This document shows positions 15,993-24,213 of a stretch of 44,346 bases of DNA, in pieces. A program made the translations under genes and the position numbers. Source of the DNA: Bacteriovoracaceae bacterium (lineage in GTDB: Bacteria > Bdellovibrionota > Bacteriovoracia > Bacteriovoracales > Bacteriovoracaceae); NCBI GenBank assembly GCA_947448205.1, contig CANFNL010000003.1:1-44346 (forward strand), written 5' to 3'. The notes under the pieces are model-generated. The model was not told the origin of the DNA. It saw nothing but the letters and a program-made list of their open reading frames with translations, and did no database searches. How positions within the stretch are numbered: position 1 is the stretch's first letter; every line of letters starts with the position of its first letter.

Positions 15993-17357
15993 ATGTCAGA
16001 AAGAAAATTATTTGGAACGGATGGAATAAGAGGAACAGCTAATGTTTATCCTATGACGGCTGAAATTGCCACGGCTTTAGGACGTGCGGTTACTCATTAT
16101 TTTCAATCAATTAATCCAAGTAATACCAGACCACTTATTATAGTAGGAAAAGATACTAGATTAAGTTGTTACATGTTAGAGATGGCCTTTTCTTCAGGAG
16201 TTTGCTCTCAAGGAGGATCTGTCATTTTAACTGGACCGCTGCCTACTCCAGGTGTCGCTTTTGTGACTCATTCTATGAGAGCGGACGCTGGAGTTATGAT
16301 TTCTGCTTCTCATAATCATTTTCAAGATAATGGAATAAAGATCTTTGATGCCAAAGGCTTTAAACTCCCAGACTCAGTCGAATTAGAAATTGAAAAATTG
16401 GTTTTAAATCCTGATTTAATGCCTGTTAAAATTGGGGCGCAATTGGGAAATGCTGAGAGATTGAAGGAAGTTTATGGTCGCTATATTGTTCAAGTGAAAT
16501 CTGCATTATCAGATGACTATGATTTAGTAGGAATGAGGATTGTACTCGATTGTGCAAACGGTGCTGGTTACAAAGTGACACCAATGATGTTTCAAGAGTT
16601 AGGAGCAGAGGTTTTTCCATTAGGAATAAATCCTAACGGAGAAAATATTAATAAAAATTGTGGCTCCCTTCATCCAGAAGGAGCAAGAGCTGAGGTTTTA
16701 AAGTACCGTGCTGATATTGGAATCTGTATCGATGGAGATGGCGATAGACTAACTGCTATTGATGAAGAAGGGACAATTATCGACGGCGACAAGCTTATTG
16801 GACTTTTTGCAAAACTTTTATTGTCTCGTGGAGAATTAAAAAAAGGCGATACTGTTGTTGGTACTGTAATGAGTAATTTAGGGTTAGAAATTTATCTAAA
16901 ATCATTAGGGTTAAATTTTGTTCGAACTAAGGTGGGGGACAGATATATTATAGAATATATGCGTACCCATAATTGCATTTTGGGTGGAGAGCCATCTGGA
17001 CATATTATTTTTAGTAAGCATTCAACCACTGGGGATGGTTCATTAGGAGCTTTAAAGCTCATTGAATCGATGAAGTTTTTTAAAAAACCACTAAAAGATT
17101 TAGTGGCGGAAATTGAACTTTTTCCACAAGTCATAAAAAATATAATTGTTAAGAATAAACCAGCTCTAGAGAGTGTTTCTAGTATTCAAAAAGGGATAGA
17201 AGAGGCTGAGCAGAAATTAGCAGGTAAAGGGAGAGTGTTACTGCGCTACTCAGGAACAGAGCCACTTTTGAGAGTAATGGTTGAAGGTAATATTGCAGAA
17301 ATAGTTGAAGAAGAATGCCAAAAATTAATTGAAATAGTTACAAAAGAAATTGGATAA
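15993..17357 (+). CDS. glmM: Phosphoglucosamine mutase GlmM
   Basis: A 454-residue alpha-D-phosphohexomutase converting glucosamine-6-phosphate to glucosamine-1-phosphate for UDP-GlcNAc. Domains in order: LFGTDGIRGTAN, the active-site loop MISASHNHFQDNGIK with phosphoserine S106, the metal loop IDGDGDRLTAID, the sugar-binding GGEPSGH and the phosphate-binding RYSGTEPLLRVMVEG. The usual Pro after SHN is replaced by His. AAAGG precedes ATG 15993. It is co-directional with cdaA and cdaR, linking c-di-AMP to wall precursor supply. Confidence 0.97.
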   Translation: MSERKLFGTDGIRGTANVYPMTAEIATALGRAVTHYFQSINPSNTRPLIIVGKDTRLSCYMLEMAFSSGVCSQGGSVILTGPLPTPGVAFVTHSMRADAGVMISASHNHFQDNGIKIFDAKGFKLPDSVELEIEKLVLNPDLMPVKIGAQLGNAERLKEVYGRYIVQVKSALSDDYDLVGMRIVLDCANGAGYKVTPMMFQELGAEVFPLGINPNGENINKNCGSLHPEGARAEVLKYRADIGICIDGDGDRLTAIDEEGTIIDGDKLIGLFAKLLLSRGELKKGDTVVGTVMSNLGLEIYLKSLGLNFVRTKVGDRYIIEYMRTHNCILGGEPSGHIIFSKHSTTGDGSLGALKLIESMKFFKKPLKDLVAEIELFPQVIKNIIVKNKPALESVSSIQKGIEEAEQKLAGKGRVLLRYSGTEPLLRVMVEGNIAEIVEEECQKLIEIVTKEIG

Positions 17358-17375
17358 AATATTAGGAGCTAATCT

Positions 17376-18140
17376 ATGAGTGCAGTTGTTCCTCGTTTGG
17401 GAGTTAATATTGATCACGTAGCAACTTTAAGGCAAGCTCGCGGGGAAGATTATCCTAGTATTGTTGATGCGGCACAAGTATCGTTGTTAAATGGTGCTGA
17501 TCAGATCACGATTCATTTAAGAGAAGATCGAAGACATATTCAAGACTACGATGTGGAGGCGGTTAAGCTTGTTACAAAAAGATTTGGTAAGCCTTTAAAC
17601 CTTGAAATGGGAGTAAATCCTGAAATTATAGAAATTGCCATTGCATCTGCTCCCGAGTGGATTTGTATCGTCCCTGAAAAAAGAGAAGAAAAAACGACTG
17701 AAGGAGGACTTGATTTATTAGATGATTCAAACTTTATTCGCATTGAAGAAGCTGTAAAAAAAATTAAAAGCTCGCTTAAGGATGTAAAAATATCTTTATT
17801 TCTTGAAGCTAAGATGGAAACTCTTGAGAGAGCAAAGGATCTCGACATAGATGCAGTAGAAATCCATACCGGAGAATTTGCAAAAGTTTTTGCCAACGGT
17901 GATGATGTTTCGAAATATTTAGACCATTTTAGAGTCGCTAAAGAATTTTTAAATAATCATAAAATCGCGGCTCATGCAGGTCATGGTCTCACAGATGAAA
18001 GTGTGAAACCCTTGCTAGAGTCTAAACTTTTTGAAGAGTATAATATAGGACATTGGATTATTTGCCATGCTCTATTTCATGGACTTGCTCATTCGGTTAA
18101 AACGTTAAAGGTTAGTTTTGAAAATTATCCCTTGAAATAA
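17376..18140 (+). CDS. pdxJ: Pyridoxine 5'-phosphate synthase PdxJ
   Basis: A 254-residue TIM-barrel enzyme of the DXP-dependent vitamin B6 pathway, joining 1-deoxyxylulose-5-phosphate and 3-amino-2-oxopropyl phosphate. Typical blocks: RLGVNIDHVATLRQARG, ITIHLREDRRHIQDYD, LNLEMG, CIVPEKREEKTTEGGLD, EIHTGEFA, and the C-terminal AHAGHGLT and NIGHWIICHALFHGL. TAGGAG precedes ATG 17376. It lies 18 bases after glmM. PLP would also serve the cysteine desulfurase encoded at 19461. Confidence 0.97.
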   Translation: MSAVVPRLGVNIDHVATLRQARGEDYPSIVDAAQVSLLNGADQITIHLREDRRHIQDYDVEAVKLVTKRFGKPLNLEMGVNPEIIEIAIASAPEWICIVPEKREEKTTEGGLDLLDDSNFIRIEEAVKKIKSSLKDVKISLFLEAKMETLERAKDLDIDAVEIHTGEFAKVFANGDDVSKYLDHFRVAKEFLNNHKIAAHAGHGLTDESVKPLLESKLFEEYNIGHWIICHALFHGLAHSVKTLKVSFENYPLK

Positions 18141-18164
18141 AAATAGCTTATTTGGATTAAAAAT

Positions 18165-18587
18165 ATGAGTTCATTACGTTCGTGGAAAAAAGTTTTAGAA
18201 TCAGATCTCCCTAATTTGGTGATTGAGCTTAAAGAAGTAGTACAACCACCTTGTGTAATTATTTTAGATGGTCCAATTGGTGCAGGTAAGACGACTTTTA
18301 CTCGAGCTTTTCTAGACACTGGAGCCGTGAGTAGTCCAACGTATTCAATCATCAATGAAGTCGACAATATCGTTCATGCAGATCTTTATCGAATTGAAAA
18401 AAAAGAAGAGCTTATTCATTTAGAAATACCAATGTATCTTGAAGAGAAAGATTACTTTCTAATAGAGTGGGGAATGCCATACTTCTATGAACTCCAAAGA
18501 ATAATTGGAGATGAATTTAAGTATTTTCAATTAAAAATTGATATTGCCGGCGAGAAAACACGCCATCTCACACTCCTAAAACTCTAG
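18165..18587 (+). CDS. tsaE: tRNA t6A biosynthesis ATPase TsaE
   Basis: A 140-residue P-loop ATPase that drives turnover of the TsaBD complex in making t6A37 in ANN-decoding tRNAs. The Walker A is GPIGAGKTTF (residues 36-45), followed by the family signatures VSSPTYSIINEV, VHADLYRIE and FLIEWG. It closes the cdaA-to-tsaE run and is followed by a terminator at 18651. The tsaB and tsaD genes are not in the window. Confidence 0.95.
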   Translation: MSSLRSWKKVLESDLPNLVIELKEVVQPPCVIILDGPIGAGKTTFTRAFLDTGAVSSPTYSIINEVDNIVHADLYRIEKKEELIHLEIPMYLEEKDYFLIEWGMPYFYELQRIIGDEFKYFQLKIDIAGEKTRHLTLLKL

Positions 18588-18650
18588 TTCAATAGGGCAA
18601 ATAATACCGACTGAAATACTTTTGTAGATTTATTTTTAGACAATAAAAAG

Positions 18651-18682
18651 CGATGAATCAAGAGACCTAATTCATCGGTTTT
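18651..18682 (+). terminator. Rho-independent terminator after tsaE
   Basis: Perfect eight-base stem CGATGAAT / ATTCATCG around an 11-base loop, followed by GTTTTA. The T run is short, so strength is moderate. Confidence 0.75.
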
Positions 18683-18761
18683 ATTAAGAAAATATGGCTT
18701 TACGACGCTCAAGATTAGCTTAATTTCAACACCTTACAATGTAAAAAAAATATTTTGATGA

Positions 18762-18791
18762 TTGACTTCGAATACGTTTAATTGTCATACT
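18762..18791 (+). promoter_or_regulatory. Possible sigma-70 promoter for the Rrf2/cysteine desulfurase pair
   Basis: TTGACT (18762-18767) and CATACT (18786-18791) are separated by 18 bases, one mismatch each from consensus. It would give a leader of about 155 bases before the Rrf2 ATG. Confidence 0.45.
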
Positions 18792-18952
18792 ATTCTAGAT
18801 AGAAATGATTCTGATGGAATTTAGAATTTATTTCAATGGAGAAGGCAAGGATTAGCAATCTCCTAGGAATGACCGAGTAGACGGCACACAATTTCTAAAG
18901 AATTTTATCTAAAGCAGGCCAGATCAATTGGATTTTTTATGGAGGAAGACCA

Positions 18953-19468
18953 ATGAGACTTACATCAAAAGGACGTTACGCAGTTAGAGCTATGTTAGAC
19001 CTTACTACTCATTCAAATGGGAATCCAGTAAGACTACAAGAAATTTCAACAAGACAAAACATTAGTCTACACTACCTTGAGCAACTTTTCAGAAAGCTTA
19101 GAAATGGCCAAGCTGTAAAGTCTGTTAGAGGCCCAGGTGGCGGTTATGTTTTAGCCCGCAACATGGACCAAATTACTATAAAAGACGTACTAGACTGTGT
19201 TGGTGAAAACATTAACCCAGCTAGAGACATTGTAGGAACTGAAGCAGAAGCTGCAAACTCTCTTGAGTTTCATCTTTCAAAAAACTACTTCATGAACTTA
19301 GGTGTTATCATGAAAGAATATTTAGCAACAACTTCTCTTGGTGATCTAATTAGAAAGTCAAAAGAAACTGAAATTGAAGCTGGTCTTAATCAGTCTAACA
19401 ATGCTGAATCTTCTTCTGGTGTCTTGACTTCTGCGATCAGAAATCCAATCGGAGAGATCAATCAGTAG
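18953..19468 (+). CDS. Rrf2-family transcriptional regulator, IscR-like without cluster cysteines
   Basis: A 171-residue Rrf2 protein. The N-terminal winged helix is typical (MRLTSKGRYAVRAMLDL, SLHYLEQLFRKLR, VRGPGGGYVLAR). IscR holds a [2Fe-2S] cluster through C92, C98, C104 and H107; here the region has no Cys (ARDIVGTEAEA...EFHLSK), although a His is at 107, and the only Cys of the protein is at 82. The C-terminal 40 residues are a low-complexity tail. GGAGG precedes ATG 18953. The end overlaps the start of a cysteine desulfurase, so it probably controls sulfur or Fe-S assembly genes, sensing something other than its own cluster. Confidence 0.92.
   Translation: MRLTSKGRYAVRAMLDLTTHSNGNPVRLQEISTRQNISLHYLEQLFRKLRNGQAVKSVRGPGGGYVLARNMDQITIKDVLDCVGENINPARDIVGTEAEAANSLEFHLSKNYFMNLGVIMKEYLATTSLGDLIRKSKETEIEAGLNQSNNAESSSGVLTSAIRNPIGEINQ
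19451..19463 (+). promoter_or_regulatory. Shine-Dalgarno and AUC start of the cysteine desulfurase
   Basis: GGAGAG at 19451-19456 is followed by ATC at 19461-19463, six bases after GGAG. The frame has no ATG, GTG or TTG between the upstream stop at 19425 and the conserved YFDYNATSPL region. The site overlaps the last codons of the Rrf2 gene (TAG at 19466-19468), so translation could be coupled. Confidence 0.6.
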
Positions 19469-20633
19469 TCGTTTTTATTTTGATTATAATGCTACATCCC
19501 CTCTCTCTTTTAAAGTTATTAACTTTTTAGAGAAAGGGGATTTTTTATTTGGCAATCCATCCTCATTGCACCAAAGCGGAAAAAAAGCTAAAAAATTTAT
19601 TAATGAGACCACATCATTTTTAAGCTCGCTGTTTTCAATATCTCTTAATGAATTTGATCTTATTTATCACTCTGGAGCTAGTGAAGGCATTAACAGTATC
19701 TTTAAAGGCCTGGCCTTTAGAGCTTTTAGTGAAAAAAGAAAAATATGCTTTTATTTTTCTCATATTGATCATGCTTGTGTTTTTAATTTAAAAGCTGATC
19801 TAGAAATTCTTGGTCACGTTGTAAAATACTTCCCAGTGGATTCACTTGGTCAATTTAATTTAAAAGATCTAGTTGAAGATATGTTAATAAGTAAAGACCA
19901 AGGCTATTGCTTAGCACTTAATTATACCTATATTAACAATGAAACTGGTGTTTGTTGGCCACTTAATTGGGCCTGTGAAATTAAAAAAGCGACTGGCTCT
20001 TTTGTTCATGTAGATGCCGTTCAGCTTGTCGGCAAAATTCATGACTGGAAGTCCCTAGAATCTAGCCTTGATAGTTATACTTTTTCCGGTCACAAATTTG
20101 GATCTCTAAAGGGTGTTGGTTTTAGTTTTATTAAGAGCAATGCTCAAATTTCTCCGCTTATTGTTGGTGGAAATCAGCAGCAAGGTTATCGCGCTGGTAC
20201 TGAAAATTCTTTGGGAATCTATAGCCTTAAGTTAGCACTAGAAGATTTCATAGATAATTTTGATGCCTCTGAATTAAAGCTAGCGAAGGAAGCGATAGAA
20301 AAAAAGCTGGTAAACCTTTTGGGAAATAAAGGAAGAATTATCGCTGCTGAAAATAAATTACGTAATTTAAATACTATTTTCTTTTTGATTTATGGCAAAA
20401 AGGCGGAAAGTCTAAGTGCTCACTTTGATCTAAACTTTATTGATGTCTCCACAGGCTCTGCTTGCGCTTCAGGAGTCATTAAGGAGAATCGAGTGCTTAT
20501 GAGTATGGGTTTTTCTAGCGATGATTCACGCTCGGCGATTCGCTTGTCATTTTCACCTTTTATGAATAGAGAGACTGCAGAGATAAATTTTCAAAAAATA
20601 GAAACTGTTTTGTCAGGTATTCTTAAATCATAA
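19461..20633 (+). CDS. Cysteine desulfurase, NifS/IscS family
   Basis: A PLP enzyme taking sulfur from cysteine to make a persulfide for Fe-S clusters or thiolation. Read from ATC 19461 it is 390 residues, the normal length: FYFDYNATSPL (6-15), LFGNPSSLHQSGKKA (29-43), VHVDAVQLVGK (182-192), the PLP Lys in FSGHKFG (K212), RAGTENS, and the catalytic C335 in STGSACASG. Starting at the first common start codon, TTG 19566, would delete the conserved N-terminal 35 residues. No standard start exists upstream, so AUC initiation, a frameshift from Rrf2 or a sequence error must be considered. No iscU, iscA or mnmA gene is adjacent, so the acceptor is unknown. Confidence 0.88.
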   Translation: MSSRFYFDYNATSPLSFKVINFLEKGDFLFGNPSSLHQSGKKAKKFINETTSFLSSLFSISLNEFDLIYHSGASEGINSIFKGLAFRAFSEKRKICFYFSHIDHACVFNLKADLEILGHVVKYFPVDSLGQFNLKDLVEDMLISKDQGYCLALNYTYINNETGVCWPLNWACEIKKATGSFVHVDAVQLVGKIHDWKSLESSLDSYTFSGHKFGSLKGVGFSFIKSNAQISPLIVGGNQQQGYRAGTENSLGIYSLKLALEDFIDNFDASELKLAKEAIEKKLVNLLGNKGRIIAAENKLRNLNTIFFLIYGKKAESLSAHFDLNFIDVSTGSACASGVIKENRVLMSMGFSSDDSRSAIRLSFSPFMNRETAEINFQKIETVLSGILKS

Positions 20634-20743
20634 CCACAATTACAATTTCCGTGGAAAAATACTCCCTATTCTTATTTTTGGCAAAAAAAACTAAATTTCA
20701 TTTTATAATTGGATATTATCGGCCCATTTTAAATTGAGCTATA

Positions 20744-22702
20744 GTGAACACCAATTACGGAAATTATTCAAAAGAACTAGCAAAGTCTCGAGAAGATTTT
20801 AATAGCACCGTACAAAAACTCAAAGAAAATTACGATAAAAACATTAATGATGTTAAAGACAATAATGAAAGGCGCGAAGAACAGATTAAAAAGGTTAATG
20901 AAGATAGACGCCAGAAATTAATCGATCTCAACCATGACCAATTAGTTAATCTTAGTGATAAAACCGAAAATATACTCGAGCAAAAGCAAAAAGAATTTAT
21001 GCAAGGACTGAAATCTGAGCGAGACCAGTCAGATCTTGTTCAAAAAAAAACAAGAGAAGATTTTCAAAACACTTTAGGCTTGATTAAAGATTCTTATTCA
21101 AAATCTACTGAGCAAATGAAAGAGTCTCAGGAGCGACAAAATAGAGATAATGAGCAAAAGTATTTTAATGGAGTTCAAACGACCAAATTTAATACAGATA
21201 AAAAAATTCAAGAGATGCAAAAAAATACAGAAAATACCATCCATGAAGCAAATCTTGACTCTTCAGCTCAGAAAAAAGATCTCACTCATAAACAGCAACT
21301 AGTTATTGATGAAATTAAAAAAAATAATCATGCCGAATTAGATAAAAAGACCGAAGACTTTGCAAGGAAAATGCAAGAATTTACAAGAAACAAAGATAAT
21401 GAAATTAATGGGCTCAATGAGCGGTATGATTTTAATATGGGAAAGAGTAAATCTGAAGAAAAAGAACTTTTTGATGAAACACTCTCTCGCTATGATGATC
21501 ATACAAAGGATCTTTTAAGGTCTTTTCAAAATAAATATAAGCGCCTCGAAGAGAGTGCAACCCACCAAATTCAATCTGAAAAAAGTAAACACGACAAAGA
21601 GCTCTATAATAGTGAAAGGGAAAAAGAATTGTTTGTGGACCGAAACTTTAAGGGTGAGGGAGCAGATGGTGAAAAAGCTGCCGTTAAAGAACACTACGAG
21701 CACAGGCTAGGCAATCTAAAAAAGAACATGCTTGAGCAGTCCGAAAAATTTCAGCGAGAATCCGCCGATTTAAGCATGAATTCCAAATTAGAAATGAAGG
21801 CCCGTGATTTAGAAAATCAAAAAAAGACAGACCATCGAAACGATGAATTTCGTAACGAAATCTCAGGAATTGAAAAAAGGTCTCGCTCTAGTGAGACTGA
21901 GCTTAGTGAAATTTTTAGGGACAAATTGTCTGAGCAAGAGCAAAGTGATGGCAAAAAAATTAATTTTGAGCGCGATATTGGCAAACAAAAATTAGAAAAT
22001 CAAAAGCGTGAATTTGGAAAATCAGTAAATAAATTAGCAGAAATGAATATTAATAATATTCAAAAGCTCCAAGAAGAAACGGCTCAAGAAAAGGCACTTA
22101 TTATTGAGAATTCTAAAAAAGAACTTCATCAAACAGTTGTTGAAGTAAGAGATAATTATCGTCAGAAATTAGATAAAACTCTTGAAAGTTACGATAAAAA
22201 ATTTGCTAATAAGGATACTCTCGTTGAGAAAATCAAACAAGAAGCAGATAACAGAGTGGAGCAAATTAATCGCAATACGCAAAAGCAACTTAATTCCGAA
22301 GTTAGTTATAATTTAGCGGCCAGGGCTTCAGATAGAAAGATTATGCAGGATAATTTTGCAGAACTTAAGCGTGATTATGATCAGAAATTTAGATCGGCAA
22401 AAGCTCAGTTTGATCAAGAATTAGGCCATGTTAAACAACTAAACGATGTCATTGTTACCCGCCTGACACGCAAGAATGAAGATGATAAAAATCAGATATC
22501 CATTGAGCATAATAAAGAAGTAAAGCGCATTACTTCTGAGCTTAAAGATGAGATTTCTCGTTTTGTGAAATCAGCTAAAAATGAGAAAGAAAATTTGATT
22601 GAGACCTATGAAAGAAGAATTCAAGAATTAAAAAGTGCTTATGATTTAGAAAAGTTAAAATATTCATCTAACAAAAGATCAGATCCATATAGTGAAGCTT
22701 AA
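20744..22702 (+). CDS. Large coiled-coil protein of unknown function
   Basis: A 652-residue protein made almost wholly of Lys, Glu, Asp, Gln, Arg and Asn with regularly spaced Leu/Ile, without signal peptide or membrane helix. Short units such as LKENYDKN, VRDNYRQKLDKTLESYDKKF and LKRDYDQKFRSAKAQFDQEL recur, as expected of a long rod. No enzymatic motif is visible. It could be a cytoskeletal or scaffold protein; Bdellovibrio has an intermediate-filament-like coiled-coil protein (Ccrp), but homology cannot be claimed from composition. GTG 20744 has only a weak GAG upstream. A terminator hairpin follows. Confidence 0.8.
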   Translation: MNTNYGNYSKELAKSREDFNSTVQKLKENYDKNINDVKDNNERREEQIKKVNEDRRQKLIDLNHDQLVNLSDKTENILEQKQKEFMQGLKSERDQSDLVQKKTREDFQNTLGLIKDSYSKSTEQMKESQERQNRDNEQKYFNGVQTTKFNTDKKIQEMQKNTENTIHEANLDSSAQKKDLTHKQQLVIDEIKKNNHAELDKKTEDFARKMQEFTRNKDNEINGLNERYDFNMGKSKSEEKELFDETLSRYDDHTKDLLRSFQNKYKRLEESATHQIQSEKSKHDKELYNSEREKELFVDRNFKGEGADGEKAAVKEHYEHRLGNLKKNMLEQSEKFQRESADLSMNSKLEMKARDLENQKKTDHRNDEFRNEISGIEKRSRSSETELSEIFRDKLSEQEQSDGKKINFERDIGKQKLENQKREFGKSVNKLAEMNINNIQKLQEETAQEKALIIENSKKELHQTVVEVRDNYRQKLDKTLESYDKKFANKDTLVEKIKQEADNRVEQINRNTQKQLNSEVSYNLAARASDRKIMQDNFAELKRDYDQKFRSAKAQFDQELGHVKQLNDVIVTRLTRKNEDDKNQISIEHNKEVKRITSELKDEISRFVKSAKNEKENLIETYERRIQELKSAYDLEKLKYSSNKRSDPYSEA

Positions 22703-22705
22703 TAA

Positions 22706-22733
22706 GCAGAGTAGCTAAAGCTAACTACTCTGC
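22706..22733. terminator. Bidirectional hairpin between convergent genes
   Basis: Nine-base perfect stem GCAGAGTAG / CTACTCTGC with a ten-base loop, located between the coiled-coil gene and the BAX-inhibitor-like gene, which point at each other. No strong T run follows on the plus strand (AATATTT), so termination may be weak. Confidence 0.6.
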
Positions 22734-22744
22734 AATATTTGTAA

Positions 22745-23461
22745 TTACCTTCTGCGATCACCCGTTAAACGAAGGATCATCATAAATAAATTAATAAAAT
22801 CTAGGTATAGAGTAAGTGCACCAAGCACAGTCGCTCGCCCTCGATCTTCTTCGTTCATAGATTGACGTCCAATCATTTTAATTTTTTGTGTATCGTATGC
22901 TGTTAATCCAGCAAAAACTAAAAGTCCAATTAAGCTGTAAACAAGCCCAGCAGCTCCGCCCATCATAGAAGGGAAAAACATTGAGAGAATTGAAAAACCA
23001 ATCATACCAAAGAGACCCATCATACAAAATGAACCTACTGGTCCAAGATCTTTTTTAGTTATGTAACCAAAAGCTGTTAATCCGCCAAATCCAAAAGCCG
23101 TAGTGAAAAAAGCTGATTGAATACTTGCTGTTGTATAGATAGCAAAAATAACTGAAAAAGTAACACCAGTGAGAGCAGAATAAAGGAGAAAAAGCATTGT
23201 GGCAGTCATCGCACTCATACGATTAATAAGACCACTAATTGACATAACTAAACCAAATTGAGCGATGATCACAACCCAAAAGAGAACACGATTCATCATA
23301 ATGGTTCTTACTAATTCTTCATTTGTTCCAATCACGCTGGCGATTAGTCCTGTGAGAAGTACACCAATAGACATCCATTGATAAACTCGAGTCATAAATG
23401 CTGAATTTTCTCTTGCTACAACGTCGCCATCTGTAAAAAACTGACCAGATTGATTTGCCAT
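22745..23461 (-). CDS. BAX inhibitor-1/YccA-family membrane protein
   Basis: A 238-residue integral membrane protein with seven predicted helices. The conserved family region is LLVFAGLTAYDTQKIKMIG near residue 190 and the C-terminal ALTLYLDFINLFMMILRLTG. Bacterial homologues (YbhL, YccA, YetJ) are pH-sensitive calcium leak channels or modulators of FtsH. An acidic-basic tail (GDRRR) ends it. It stands alone on the minus strand after MarC, with about 100 bases between them. Confidence 0.94.
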   Translation of the reverse strand: MANQSGQFFTDGDVVARENSAFMTRVYQWMSIGVLLTGLIASVIGTNEELVRTIMMNRVLFWVVIIAQFGLVMSISGLINRMSAMTATMLFLLYSALTGVTFSVIFAIYTTASIQSAFFTTAFGFGGLTAFGYITKKDLGPVGSFCMMGLFGMIGFSILSMFFPSMMGGAAGLVYSLIGLLVFAGLTAYDTQKIKMIGRQSMNEEDRGRATVLGALTLYLDFINLFMMILRLTGDRRR

Positions 23462-23562
23462 ATAAACACCCCTTATTAATTAAGTATTAATACAGGTATT
23501 ATACTCCTAAATTTTTTAGAATTTAAGTTTTTTTAATGTCTCAGAGCATTCAAGACATATCT

Positions 23563-24213
23563 TTAAAAAGAGCCTCTTAGTGCCGGCAGGATCTCTTTAA
23601 TGCCACTGGCAATCATTTCAATTGACATAGATAAAAGGATTAATCCCATTATTCGAGTCATGACATTTAATCCAATTTGTCCTAGGCGCTGACCAAGGTA
23701 TTCAGCATAGCTTAAGATTATCTTGATGATAATTCCAATTAGGACCACTATCGTAATTGCAGCGATCCAATGTGTGCTACTGGTGAAGTGTTTAGCGTGA
23801 ATGATAGATGTTGAAATGGCACCAGGACCTGAGAGCAGAGGAATGGCCAGTGGAATAATTCCAATTTCTCTTTCAAAGTCAAAAGAGCGAATTTCTTCTG
23901 TATTTATTTTAGTAGTTGACTGCTGCCCTGAAATCATACTGAAGGCCATGGTAAAAAGCAGAAAACCACCACCAATGGTGAAAGAGGCAATAGAAATTCC
24001 AAAAAAATTAAGTAAGGCTTGACCAAAAATAAGACTCATTAAGATTGTTATTGTGCAGGCACTGGCACAAGTATTTGTGACATTTTTAATATTGAGATTT
24101 TTGTGATTTTTAGTAAATCCTAAGAAGACGGGAATTGCTCCAAGCGGATTAATAATGGAAATTAGGGTAATAGAAAATTTAATAACATCACTCAAAGCTG
24201 GGTTCATAATCAT
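23563..24213 (-). CDS. MarC-family integral membrane protein
   Basis: A 216-residue protein with six hydrophobic helices and the family pattern FSITLISIINPLGAIPVFL at the start and AIPLLSGPGAISTSI in the middle. MarC proteins were once thought to be multidrug-related, but the function is not established. ATG 24213 overlaps the murJ stop by ATGA, indicating translational coupling; a second in-frame ATG lies two codons later. Confidence 0.93.
   Translation of the reverse strand: MIMNPALSDVIKFSITLISIINPLGAIPVFLGFTKNHKNLNIKNVTNTCASACTITILMSLIFGQALLNFFGISIASFTIGGGFLLFTMAFSMISGQQSTTKINTEEIRSFDFEREIGIIPLAIPLLSGPGAISTSIIHAKHFTSSTHWIAAITIVVLIGIIIKIILSYAEYLGQRLGQIGLNVMTRIMGLILLSMSIEMIASGIKEILPALRGSF

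Larger units (their letters stand above)
18588..18952. other. 365-base intergenic region between tsaE and the Rrf2 gene
   Basis: It holds the tsaE terminator (18651-18682), a sigma-70-like promoter (18762-18791) and about 160 bases of leader before the Rrf2 start codon. A small hairpin (GATT-AGC-AATC) lies near 18853-18863. No tRNA, small ORF or riboswitch was recognised. The long leader could carry regulation, but nothing specific is visible. Confidence 0.5.

Noticed and set aside
19566-20633. Cysteine desulfurase beginning at TTG 19566
   Set aside because: It would remove the conserved YFDYNAT and FGNPSS segments that are encoded in frame directly upstream.
20646-20657. TTTCC-GT-GGAAA palindrome before the coiled-coil gene
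   Set aside because: Similar letters but a two-base centre, not four, so not counted as a fourth member of the operator set.
20716-20723. TTATCGGC, the reverse of a sigma-28 -10 element
   Set aside because: No -35 match at the right distance, and it would point into the cysteine desulfurase gene.
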